17,748 nt of DNA from Clostridia bacterium (GTDB lineage Bacteria > Bacillota > Clostridia > Oscillospirales > CAG-272), in NCBI GenBank assembly GCA_017416885.1, contig JAFQAM010000102.1, forward strand, positions 1 to 17,748, given 5' to 3'. Positions 6,472 through 14,901 of this stretch are shown in pieces. The notes under the pieces are model-generated. The model was not told the DNA's origin, searched no databases, and worked only from the letters and a program-made list of their open reading frames with translations. Each line of letters opens with the position of its first letter. Within the stretch, counting starts at the first letter, position 1. The translations under genes were made by a program, and so were the position numbers.

Positions 6472-8040
6472 TTAATTAAGCTTAAAGCTCGCTTGAATGC
6501 TATCTCCCTTGTTATCGTGCGCTTCAAGCTTGATTGTGTCCAAGCCTGTAATAGTCAATGTACATTTTACTCTGTCGCTTTCTCTTACGCCCTTTGGTAT
6601 ATCAAGCTGAATTTTGCCTACTACTCTTTCGTTAGCCGCGCCGTTTAACGGATAGGTATTATCCAAGCATTCCGACTCATAAACCTCTATTTGCACCGAT
6701 GTTCCGCTTCCTGCTATTTTGAATTTATCATAGCTGCTTGAAGCGGGAAGCCTGTCGCCTCTCTTAAGAATGTTCTGTATAACAAACTCATCTGTATCTC
6801 TGCTTTTTCTGCAACGAACGCCATAGGAAAACGGTAAAATATCATTTAAAATTTCGCGCATAACAAGCTCCGTTGTTTCCTTCACAACAGGATCAGAGCC
6901 GCCTGTGTAAATGCCGTAGTTTTCCTTTATCAGCTTATTCATTATTTTATTTGCAAAGATAGCCGCGCCGCTGACAGTGGCATACTCCGGCTTATAAAGC
7001 CTGATTACACAATTTGAAAAGCGGTTTTCAATCGCTTCCTTGATTTGCGGCATATTTGAGCTTCCGCCTACGCAAATAATTTCCTTGATTTTTAAATTTT
7101 GGCAATTTCTTGAATATACCTCGCTCAGCTTATCCATTACGCTGTTCAAAAGCTCTGCGGTTAACATTTCAAAATCTTCCCTTTTAATTGCAATTCCCTT
7201 GGCTAAGTCGGGATAGGAATAAAGCGACGGGATTGACGGTCTTATTGCGGTTGCATCTCTTTTAGATAGCATATGCTTGGTAAGAATAACCGCTTTTTTC
7301 AGCTCATTTTCCATATTATCGTTACCAATAACATTAATAGCGCCATTTGTTGCCTCGGCTATTTTTCCGACTGCGTAATCAAAAAGCGCCTTATCCCAAT
7401 CTCGTCCGCCTATTCGCTCCATATCGCTGTCAACTACTGTATATTCTGCATCGTCCTGCTTATTAACCTGAACCAACGCCACATCGCAGGTTCCTCCGCC
7501 GAGGTCAAAAACAAGAATGCCGTCGCCGTCATCAAAGCGATCCCTTGTGTCCTTATAATATGCAATTGCGGCAGCAACAGGCTCCTTCAGCGCGCCCACA
7601 ACAAGCAGCGGATTTTTGGGATCAATGCAATTTCTCGCAGACTCGCATAAGGCGTTTACTTCCTTCATATTGAATTTTGCAGGATGGGTAATTACGATAC
7701 CGTCAACCTTGAAATCCATTATATTCTTTTCTCCCTCATCCTGAGCATATTCAACTGTGGCTCTGTAAATTTTCCTTACGATTTCCTTTGCTGAAAACAC
7801 CCTGTCATCCAGAGTGAAGCTTTGGTCAAGCTTCATTTTTACTTCTCTAACGATATTTTTCGCGTTTATGCCCTGAGCCAAATCCTCCGCCTCATCGCCT
7901 ACTATTTCTCCCGATGCGGAATCATAGTAAAACACTGACGGCACGCCATATACACCTGCTGAAACCAAGGGTAATACATTATTGTTATTATCAACTGCTA
8001 CCTGTGAAAAGGATGTGCCAAAGTCAATTCCTATATACAT
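6472..8040 (-). CDS. Lidless Hsp70 (DnaK-like) chaperone, paralogue 3
   Basis: A 522-residue Hsp70-family ATPase and the first of the three in transcription order. Motifs: DFGTSFS (6-12), Lys68, EPVAAAIAYY (153-162), DLGGGTCD (179-186) and VGGSSNMPQI (324-333). The interdomain linker runs from about 368 to 400 and includes an acidic/hydrophobic stretch ending in NDILPFSYG (399-407), reminiscent of the hydrophobic linker of DnaK. The beta substrate domain runs to residue 522, where the protein stops without the lid. AGGAGA precedes the start. It follows the GrpE-like gene by 18 bases, so ATPase and exchange factor are likely produced together. Confidence 0.92.
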   Translation of the reverse strand: MYIGIDFGTSFSQVAVDNNNNVLPLVSAGVYGVPSVFYYDSASGEIVGDEAEDLAQGINAKNIVREVKMKLDQSFTLDDRVFSAKEIVRKIYRATVEYAQDEGEKNIMDFKVDGIVITHPAKFNMKEVNALCESARNCIDPKNPLLVVGALKEPVAAAIAYYKDTRDRFDDGDGILVFDLGGGTCDVALVQVNKQDDAEYTVVDSDMERIGGRDWDKALFDYAVGKIAEATNGAINVIGNDNMENELKKAVILTKHMLSKRDATAIRPSIPSLYSYPDLAKGIAIKREDFEMLTAELLNSVMDKLSEVYSRNCQNLKIKEIICVGGSSNMPQIKEAIENRFSNCVIRLYKPEYATVSGAAIFANKIMNKLIKENYGIYTGGSDPVVKETTELVMREILNDILPFSYGVRCRKSRDTDEFVIQNILKRGDRLPASSSYDKFKIAGSGTSVQIEVYESECLDNTYPLNGAANERVVGKIQLDIPKGVRESDRVKCTLTITGLDTIKLEAHDNKGDSIQASFKLN

Positions 8041-8058
8041 ATTCTGTCTCCTGAGCTA

Positions 8059-9687
8059 TTATTCGTCTTTTCCTTCATCCGCATTGATTGTCTCGCCGCT
8101 GCCTATTTCAACCTCTTCCTTCACCTTAACAACATCGCCCCACATAAAGCCCTTCTTTAAGCTTCTTGTTACATATGAGGCTCTTGGATCATAGTTATAG
8201 CTTTGTGTTTTTGCCCTGTGTATTCTCACATCAAGCTTTTCGCCTACCGGTGTTTCAAACGAGGTCAAGCCGTAGTCCTCAAGACAGCATTCAATTACCT
8301 CCTGGAACATTAAAAGTCTGTTTAAAACATCGTATTTCGGTATCATATCATCATTATGACCGTAAAGATATGCGTTATAGGTTGCCGAAACCTGATCGTA
8401 AATTTGTGAAAATTGGCTTAATGCGTTCTCGGTGGATTTATATTCAATCTCACTTGCGATATCGTTCAGTCTGCCTGTTATATCGCTCACTGTGTCGTTA
8501 ATTCTGTCAGAAATTAATACAAGAGCATTTTCGACGCTGTTAAAGCTTGATGAAGTATTGTCCAATGCCTGCTTAATTTTTTCAATACTTGATCTTGTAG
8601 TGACAACCTCTTTTCTCACATTGGCTCTGTCTGTTTTCACAAATGCGCCTATGGCTTTTTTATTCTTTCTTACAAAGCTTACATAGTCCTCTAAATATTC
8701 GGCTGCGCCATTCTCCGCGCTTTTTAACAGCTTGCCTGCGCTTGATTTTGCTTCATTGATTATAGCGTCTGCCTTTTCTTGAGCCTCACGAATTATTTTT
8801 TCGGCTTCCTTTTCTGCGTTTTCTATAATTTCCTGAGCATTATTTTTCGCCTCTACCCCGTATTCAACCTCAAAATCCGCATTGTCCTCAGCTTCTTTTG
8901 CTGCTTCGCTTTCATCCTCAGCTTCATCATTATCATCCGCTTCGTCATCATCCGCTTCGTCATCATCCGCTTCGTCACCGATTTCATCCTCAGCTTCCGA
9001 AATTTCATCCTCAGCTTCACTTTCGGCGTTTTCTTCGGTATTCTCTTCAGCCTCTTTTTCATCCTCGACCTTGACTTCTTTTTCTTCGGCTTCTGCTTTT
9101 GGTTCAATCTTAGTCTCTGCCTCTTCTATTGCCGTTTTCTCGGACTCAGGCTTGTTGTTTTCCTCAGCTGCGGTATCTTTTTCTTTATTTTCAGCCACAT
9201 TATCCTGCGCATTCATTTCGGTTTTTTTCCCTTCAAGAATTTCTTTTTTTCGGTAGCCTATCATTTTATCAATCTTTTTGATAAGATCCACGCACTCTCT
9301 CTCTCCGGGCATATTTCTCGCTCTGTGCAGACTCATTGACATACTCACAAACCGTCTGTAAGGATTGCCCGTAAAGTTGCCGTTTGTCAAATAATACTCG
9401 TGGACCAGAGACAGCCACATATAAAGCTCCTCAATTTTTAAGGTATTTTCACTGTTAAATACCTCATCATTGCTGATTTTTATATTTATAAGCTCGCCCT
9501 CAATTTGCTTGTTCAGTCCATAGCCGTTTACGCTACTGCTTATAAATGAGCTTTCCCCATATTTGTTAAGCTCACTAACAATAAGCATGGATATAAATTT
9601 CACCTCATCCTCGGTTATGCCCATTCCTCTTTTGCGAATACGGTCAATGCATGCGCAAAATACCTGCTTTGATGTCACTTCGTTCAT
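8059..9687 (-). CDS. GrpE-like exchange factor with N-terminal domain, acidic linker and coiled coil
   Basis: A 542-residue protein. Residues 1-150 form an unrecognised, mostly helical globular region. Residues 155-280 are extremely acidic and low in complexity (Glu, Asp, Ala), including three EADDD units. From 280 to about 425 heptad-like helices predict a long coiled coil. Residues about 425-530 look like GrpE: a helical segment (ECCLEDYGL), then GEKLDVRIHRAKTQ and a beta region ending LKKGFMWGDVVKVKEEVEI, matching the GrpE order of FDP/H-A box and final GY...RPA.V.V strand. GrpE proteins release ADP from Hsp70; normal length is about 180-220 residues, so this is a large fusion. Its position directly before three Hsp70 genes supports the call. 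The start has AGAGGTAGGAG upstream. The GrpE assignment is by motif pattern only. Confidence 0.75.
   Translation of the reverse strand: MNEVTSKQVFCACIDRIRKRGMGITEDEVKFISMLIVSELNKYGESSFISSSVNGYGLNKQIEGELINIKISNDEVFNSENTLKIEELYMWLSLVHEYYLTNGNFTGNPYRRFVSMSMSLHRARNMPGERECVDLIKKIDKMIGYRKKEILEGKKTEMNAQDNVAENKEKDTAAEENNKPESEKTAIEEAETKIEPKAEAEEKEVKVEDEKEAEENTEENAESEAEDEISEAEDEIGDEADDDEADDDEADDNDEAEDESEAAKEAEDNADFEVEYGVEAKNNAQEIIENAEKEAEKIIREAQEKADAIINEAKSSAGKLLKSAENGAAEYLEDYVSFVRKNKKAIGAFVKTDRANVRKEVVTTRSSIEKIKQALDNTSSSFNSVENALVLISDRINDTVSDITGRLNDIASEIEYKSTENALSQFSQIYDQVSATYNAYLYGHNDDMIPKYDVLNRLLMFQEVIECCLEDYGLTSFETPVGEKLDVRIHRAKTQSYNYDPRASYVTRSLKKGFMWGDVVKVKEEVEIGSGETINADEGKDE
8932..8976 (-). repeat. 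15-bp tandem repeat, 3 exact units, inside the acidic linker
   Basis: ATCATCCGCTTCGTC (+ strand) occurs three times without change, encoding three EADDD-like units in the GrpE-like protein. It is in frame and can vary in copy number without disrupting the gene. Confidence 0.9.
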
Positions 9688-9701
9688 ATGCTCCTACCTC
9701 T

Positions 9702-11186
9702 TTAATCGGTTTCTGCCACAAAATCTATGGCTGACATTTTCAGCGCAGTCTTACCGTCTATAAGCAAGTCAAGCTGACTTCCCTTCATTAAGAATACGCT
9801 TGCACCGTTTACTACATTTATTATTTTACCATTTGGATGAGATAATGTAAAGCGAAATCCGCTAACATTTTTACATTTCATCATTTTTTCTGTCTTATTG
9901 TAGTCAATCACGCTTAAAATTATCTGTCCCCTACTGAATAATGAGGGGCAAGCATCATTTCCGTCCAATTGGCTTGCTACTATTTCTCCGCCCTTACCTG
10001 TTAAAAGCTTAAACTTAACAGAGTTGCATTTTTGCTTAACAGGAACTGTGACTGAAAAATCTGTTGCAGCTGCTCCGTTTCTTGGGCAAGGAGTAACCTT
10101 AAGAGATGCAATGCTTTTTCCGCAGAAAATACATTCCTTGTTTCCTGAATAGTTATATTTTCCGCATTTGCATTTAACCAATCCCTTTTCAAGCACGCTG
10201 TCAAATACTCTTATCCATTGCTTTTCACTTGGCCGTCTGTCTCTTGCCTCACCTAAAAGATGGTCGGAAAATACTGATAAAAACATATCTCTTATGGACT
10301 GCGGAAGTAAATCCCAATACACCGTCTGGATTTTCCACGATGATTTATGATCATCGGGAATATATTTTTCCGTTACATTTCTAATGGTGTTTGATTTATC
10401 CCTTTCATCAAAAGCAAACAGCGCTCTGTCCGCATAAGCAGCCTTGGCTGAAATAAAATCGTTATCGTCAAGCTGATTATCCATTAAATATTTTACAGTT
10501 TTCTTGCCCTCTAAGGGATAACCGCCAACCATTAAGCGATAAAAGAATGTAGCCATAGAAAAGCGGTCTGATACTGTATTAGGTGTTTCTGTGGTATAAA
10601 CCTCGGGGGCAACATATTTAAGCGTGCCGAATATGGTTTTTACTCCGTCGGGAGCAATATTATCGCTGTCAATAATATACACATTATTGTTTTGTGAATC
10701 AAGATAAATATTTCCCTCGTTTACATCCTTATAGCATCTGCCGCTTGCGTGGATCCTGTCAAAAATTTCTGCGATTTTTATACAGATTTCCATAGTTGCT
10801 CTTGCATCAGGCTTATATTGCTCCGGCTTTTTCCAGGATTTAAAGATTGAGCCGCAGTGGGATGTGTCCTTGAACTCCATAATATAACCAAAGCCACCCT
10901 TACCCGGCACATTGCTAATCATATCCTTAGGTCCGATAAAGCTTGTCAGCTCCTTGCCGCCTACCGCCTTTAACGGTGTTTTAATAAGGTTGGCAATGTT
11001 CTTTTTTATGTTATTGTGAACAAGCATCAATTGAACATCGTTGGGATCAGGCTTAAAGTATTTAAATGCGTAGGTTTTGCCGTCTTCCTTACATACGGCT
11101 CTGAAAACTGCGCCTACACCGCCCTTGCCTAAGCGTTCAAATAGCTCATAATGCTTGCTTGTATCTGAAACTATTATACTTCCCAT
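9702..11186 (-). CDS. Ser/Thr protein kinase with zinc ribbon and beta-rich C-terminus
   Basis: A 494-residue soluble protein kinase. Kinase fold about 12-335: glycine loop GKGGVG (20-25), Lys42 in AFKYF, catalytic loop YKDVNEGN (Asp154, Asn159), metal-binding DSD (173-175) in place of DFG, and APE (193-195). All the catalytic residues needed for phosphotransfer are present. Next comes a zinc ribbon with Cys339, Cys341, Cys352 and Cys355 (CxC-x10-CxxC), then a beta-rich domain (365-494) of unknown type, possibly a small FHA- or Ig-like sandwich. There is no membrane segment. The PP2C gene is 24 bases upstream and the GrpE-like gene 14 bases downstream, so this is one transcription unit. A kinase with a zinc ribbon next to vWA and PP2C genes recalls the TerY-P triad. 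Targets are unknown; the vWA proteins and the GrpE-like protein are candidates. Confidence 0.9.
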   Translation of the reverse strand: MGSIIVSDTSKHYELFERLGKGGVGAVFRAVCKEDGKTYAFKYFKPDPNDVQLMLVHNNIKKNIANLIKTPLKAVGGKELTSFIGPKDMISNVPGKGGFGYIMEFKDTSHCGSIFKSWKKPEQYKPDARATMEICIKIAEIFDRIHASGRCYKDVNEGNIYLDSQNNNVYIIDSDNIAPDGVKTIFGTLKYVAPEVYTTETPNTVSDRFSMATFFYRLMVGGYPLEGKKTVKYLMDNQLDDNDFISAKAAYADRALFAFDERDKSNTIRNVTEKYIPDDHKSSWKIQTVYWDLLPQSIRDMFLSVFSDHLLGEARDRRPSEKQWIRVFDSVLEKGLVKCKCGKYNYSGNKECIFCGKSIASLKVTPCPRNGAAATDFSVTVPVKQKCNSVKFKLLTGKGGEIVASQLDGNDACPSLFSRGQIILSVIDYNKTEKMMKCKNVSGFRFTLSHPNGKIINVVNGASVFLMKGSQLDLLIDGKTALKMSAIDFVAETD

Positions 11187-11210
11187 ATTTTTACCTCTAT
11201 AATTTTAAGG

Positions 11211-13919
11211 CTATTTATTAAAGCTCTTTTTTTCAATAAATATATATTCGTCGTTTCTTAAAAAGCCTCTTGTTTCAAATAGCTTGCCCTCTCTTAAAGG
11301 GACTCTTTCGCCCTTGCTTATGCGTACGCCTCTTGTGTCATACCATACCTCAGCGCCACAGTTTTCTAAATAAAGCTTGCCGTCAATTCTGCGCACAACG
11401 CCGATATAGCCCCCTGCAATTGGTGTTAAATACTTGCTTATGCCCACATTGTTGAAATCAATATCAAACACAGGGAAGGACGCATTCTGGCAAACAAGCT
11501 TGCCGTAAAGCGCATCAAAATACGACAGTATTCTTCTGTTATCGTAGGTTTTTCCCGCTACCTTTCTTTCAACAGCCTCGGGATAAAGAATAATTCTTTC
11601 CATTTCATTATCGTAAGCTATTAAATTATGTGATAGCTGCTGATTAAGAGCATAGCCCTGTCTATCAAGAATATCAATGCAATTTAAGATTTTTTCGTAC
11701 AGGCTTAATGTTAGATATGAAGCATTTGGCGTTGTTTCACCCTGCTCGGCTATCATTCCGTATTGATAAAGCTTACCGATGCTTAAAAAGTCTGTATAAT
11801 CATAAACATTAAAGAAATAGCCATCTCTTTCGTATCTGTCATATACCTCAAAAAATTTTACACCCTCAATTGATGGCTTTGTTATCTTTTTCTTGGATGC
11901 TACTGTGGTATATGAGCCATATTGATTTTTTGACGCATACACTGAAATATCGCCGATGCTTTCAATTATTGTGTAATCGTATTTCTCGCTGACAGCATTG
12001 TATCTTGCGTTTTTGCCTGTGTGGTCATATGATGTGTCAGTAGCTAAAATAACCGAGCAATCGTCATAGGTTTTGCTGCTGAATAAATCCTTATAGCCTT
12101 CATTTTCAATTGTGTAGCAAAACGGCTGATAAGGCTCGCCATACTCTAAGAAGCGTTTTTCGGCTTCCTTTGCATAATTATAAAGCTCATTGCCGTTTTC
12201 TAATGGATCGTAAATACCGTCGGTTGTTAAAAGCACTGATGAAAACTCGCTTCTTCTGTATCTTTCAACCGTAAAGCATTCTCTGAAGCCGTTATAATTC
12301 ACAAGTGAGCGCGTTTTTGAGCTTTCCTTTGGTGAATGCTTTCTTAGCTTAATTGACTCGTACCGATTATACAAGATCACCTGTCCGTCGCCTAAGTTGC
12401 CTACAATAAAATAGTTATCGGTAATTACCGCAAGCATAAGCGTTGACGCATATTCAAAAATATCCTCGTGAGTGATTTTTGCGCCGTTATTTTCCTCGCT
12501 TATATGGTCTATTACAAATTGTCTCCATTTATCAAATATGCTTTTACGGAATGCCACAGATTGAAGTCTTGATACAAATAGCTCCTCGTTATCGCTTTTG
12601 GAGTCAATCAGCTTTACCGTTTCATATACCGCCTTACAAGCAAGCTTAGAGCCGATATCGCTTTTTGAGCAAGAGCCAACTCCGTCTGCTACCGCAAGAA
12701 CAATGCCCTTGCTTACGCTTTTCGACAAGCAATAATCCTGACAGGGTGAATTACTGTCAATATGGCTTCTGCCCCTTCGCCTTGCCAAAAATACATTTAT
12801 GCTTTCAAAGCCGTTATATTGATTTTTTGCGTATGATTCATATACCGATTTATCCTTGGCAATTTCAAGGTTCTTTTGCACCTCTAACTGATGTGTTTTT
12901 TTAGCCTCCTCTATGGTTTTGGCTCTTTCTATCTGTCTATATTCCTCTTCCTTTTCTATGGACAATTTAAAGCTTGTATTTGTTGCTAACAGCACAAATG
13001 CGCCCTCGTCCTTACAGGAATCCAATAGATAAGTTTTGCTTCCGTCCTCCTCGGTATAGATAAACGGATTGCCCATATTGTAGCCTCTTAAAAAGTCCTT
13101 TTCAAGCTGTCTTGTATATCTGTACAGCGACTTTACATCGGTAAGCAGGCAGCCAAGCTTATTTGAGGTCATTAATACGCCTGCGTAGTCGCTTCTTGAA
13201 TATACCTCGTAGGACAGTAAAGCATCCTTCTCACCAAGCAACAGCTTGTTTTCAACTGTGGCAAATGCTTTCTGCCCCTCATACGCGTTATATAAAATGA
13301 AGCTTCCCATTCCAAGAGCTCCGAGAATAAAATAGCTCTCGGTCATCAGAACGAACATTACTGAGGTTGCATAATTATTTAAAATTTCATCCTCAAGCAA
13401 CGATTCCGCCTCATATATTTCCTCGTTTAATTTTTCGATTTGCTCCTCGTTTTTTCTTCTGCTCAAATTAAAAAGCATAAAATCAGCCTCTTGATTTTTG
13501 CTTTCCAATTCTTTTCTTTCCTTCCTTTTGCGTGTAAGCTCCTTCTCGTGCTTAACAAGAACCAATTCCTTAAAAAGCTTATTTAATTGAGACGAGAATG
13601 TGTCGCTTGTGATTTTTTCCACGATTCGCTTTTCTGTTTCGTAAATCTGACTGTATAAATTAATCAGGCAACATACAGCCGTATATGCTAACCTTGCGCC
13701 GTCATTGCCGTATTTCGCTCCGTTTTTAGGCTCTGCTCCCACAAAAACCGCGCCGTTACCTATATCAACCGAGTCAACAAAAAGACCGCTTTTTTCGTCA
13801 TAGCTGTTTTGATTATTGTCGCCCTGCTTTATTTTTTTGTAAACCTTAATATTATTTCTTGCTCTCCAGCTATTGGAATTATAATCAAAAGGATTAAAGC
13901 CTGAATCTTGATATCTCAT
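11211..13919 (-). CDS. Double PP2C protein: pseudophosphatase, active PPM domain and pseudokinase-like C-terminus
   Basis: A 902-residue protein. The second PP2C (PPM) domain, about 370-630, is intact: QDY (394-396), ADGVGS (411-416), GDG (510-512), TTDG (565-568) and YDD (618-620) give the metal-binding aspartates. The first domain, about 45-316, has the same layout but Glu63 for Asp412, Met204 for Asp511 and Asn253 for Asp567, so it should not bind the metals; it also carries a charged coiled-coil insert (about 116-178). A charged helix (320-365) joins the two. Residues about 645-800 resemble the neighbouring kinase fold, but its catalytic loop and DFG positions read NQQLSHN and YPE, so any kinase fold would be dead. 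The last 65 residues are a beta-rich domain. The start at 13919 has GAGGAG just upstream; in-frame ATGs at 13940 and 13931 overlap that ribosome site. Confidence 0.85.
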   Translation of the reverse strand: MRYQDSGFNPFDYNSNSWRARNNIKVYKKIKQGDNNQNSYDEKSGLFVDSVDIGNGAVFVGAEPKNGAKYGNDGARLAYTAVCCLINLYSQIYETEKRIVEKITSDTFSSQLNKLFKELVLVKHEKELTRKRKERKELESKNQEADFMLFNLSRRKNEEQIEKLNEEIYEAESLLEDEILNNYATSVMFVLMTESYFILGALGMGSFILYNAYEGQKAFATVENKLLLGEKDALLSYEVYSRSDYAGVLMTSNKLGCLLTDVKSLYRYTRQLEKDFLRGYNMGNPFIYTEEDGSKTYLLDSCKDEGAFVLLATNTSFKLSIEKEEEYRQIERAKTIEEAKKTHQLEVQKNLEIAKDKSVYESYAKNQYNGFESINVFLARRRGRSHIDSNSPCQDYCLSKSVSKGIVLAVADGVGSCSKSDIGSKLACKAVYETVKLIDSKSDNEELFVSRLQSVAFRKSIFDKWRQFVIDHISEENNGAKITHEDIFEYASTLMLAVITDNYFIVGNLGDGQVILYNRYESIKLRKHSPKESSKTRSLVNYNGFRECFTVERYRRSEFSSVLLTTDGIYDPLENGNELYNYAKEAEKRFLEYGEPYQPFCYTIENEGYKDLFSSKTYDDCSVILATDTSYDHTGKNARYNAVSEKYDYTIIESIGDISVYASKNQYGSYTTVASKKKITKPSIEGVKFFEVYDRYERDGYFFNVYDYTDFLSIGKLYQYGMIAEQGETTPNASYLTLSLYEKILNCIDILDRQGYALNQQLSHNLIAYDNEMERIILYPEAVERKVAGKTYDNRRILSYFDALYGKLVCQNASFPVFDIDFNNVGISKYLTPIAGGYIGVVRRIDGKLYLENCGAEVWYDTRGVRISKGERVPLREGKLFETRGFLRNDEYIFIEKKSFNK

Positions 13920-13986
13920 TTTTCTCCTCATTAATGGCATACGAAATTATAAATTTCAAGCCGAATGCTAATTTTTATCTATAAAG

Positions 13987-14043
13987 CAGAAATGACGAAG
14001 CCCACCCTGCATCAAATGAGCTTCTGTGAGTTTCGTCCTTCTG
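13987..14043 (-). ncRNA. Possible structured leader between vWA and PP2C genes
   Basis: In this 128-149 base gap, the longest inside the core cluster, CAGAA-GACGAA (13987-13999 with a two-base bulge) can pair with TTCGTC-C-TTCTG (14032-14043), making a stem of about 11 pairs around a 32-base loop. The inner part can fold in alternative ways because GAAGC and GCTTC occur twice. Read on the minus strand it could be an attenuator, a processing site that changes gene dosage, or a weak terminator. It does not match a riboswitch class that I recognise. Confidence 0.35.
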
Positions 14044-14068
14044 TTTTTATCCCTTTTTGGATGTATTC

Positions 14069-14860
14069 TTAGTTATCGTCCCAGGATTCCTCTGTTTTGC
14101 CCGTGGTATCAATAATTACAGGCTCGTCATCCTTATCCTGACGGACAAGCGTTGCTCCTGAGTCGTCGTTTTCCAGCGCTACTGCGCCTGTTTGTGTTGC
14201 GCTGTAAAGGCTGCTTACAGTTACATTCTGAATAACGCTCGCCACCTTTTCTACTGAATCAACACCGAATACAAAGGGGACATTTTCGTGCATACCTGTT
14301 TCGTCCTTGACATTTCCGCGGGATGCAAAATATTCAAGCTCCTGCGCGTTATAGTCCTGTACACCAACTGCAACACGGATAATCTTTTCCTTGCCTGAGC
14401 TTCCGCTCATTGCCTTTTTAAGCTTATCTGATGCTAACTCCGTTGCGTGTCTGTCGTTTGATTCGCCGTCTGTAATAAGAATTACAACAGGCTTCTTATT
14501 TCTTAAGCCGATATACTCTGTGCGAAGGGCTTTAAGTGACTCGCCAATAGCTCCCGCTGTATCTGTTCCGCCGTTGGCTGTCAGGTTTCTCCATTGCTTT
14601 GATGCGCTTTCGATTTCTACGCCCTTGTCTGCGCTGCCTATAATCCATTTAATGTCGGAGTTGAACTCCACAACTCTAACATAAATATCTGTTTCCTGCT
14701 TTAATGAAACATCAATAAGCGCGTTGAGTGTTTCATTCATACCGTAGTTTAATTGATTGATTCTTTCTCCGTACATAGAGCCTGATGTGTCAAGTAAGAA
14801 AATTACATTTGAGCAAATGCTTGTTACGCCCTTCTTGCCTTCTTCTAAAATAGTAGCCAT
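14069..14860 (-). CDS. TerY-like vWA domain protein with acidic tail
   Basis: A 263-residue soluble protein made of one von Willebrand A domain (about 15-215) plus a tail. The metal-binding MIDAS site is complete: DTSGS (24-28), Thr99 in GGTDT and Asp131 in ITDGES. The layout (short N-terminus, vWA starting with FLLDTSGSM) resembles TerY. Residues 229-263 are an acidic tail with several Thr and Ser, ending EESWDDN; it could be a phosphorylation site or a docking peptide, which is inference. The domain would bind partner proteins in a metal-dependent way. AGGAGG precedes the start, and a strong promoter with repeated 10-mers is at 14902-14939. It heads the run to PP2C, kinase, GrpE-like and Hsp70 genes. 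Confidence 0.9.
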   Translation of the reverse strand: MATILEEGKKGVTSICSNVIFLLDTSGSMYGERINQLNYGMNETLNALIDVSLKQETDIYVRVVEFNSDIKWIIGSADKGVEIESASKQWRNLTANGGTDTAGAIGESLKALRTEYIGLRNKKPVVILITDGESNDRHATELASDKLKKAMSGSSGKEKIIRVAVGVQDYNAQELEYFASRGNVKDETGMHENVPFVFGVDSVEKVASVIQNVTVSSLYSATQTGAVALENDDSGATLVRQDKDDEPVIIDTTGKTEESWDDN

Positions 14861-14901
14861 TTTTGCCTCCTGAGCTTTGTGATTAATTATTCCGTTCTCT
14901 T

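Noticed and set aside
8779..9339. Long + strand open frames, hydrophobic or Ser-rich, opposite the acidic linker
   Set aside because: They are the antisense of Glu/Asp codons in the GrpE-like gene (GAA/GAT give TTC/ATC); no ribosome site, and the minus-strand gene has full context support.
13920..13940. Upstream start codons of the PP2C protein
   Set aside because: These ATGs precede or overlap the GAGGAG ribosome site that serves ATG 13919.
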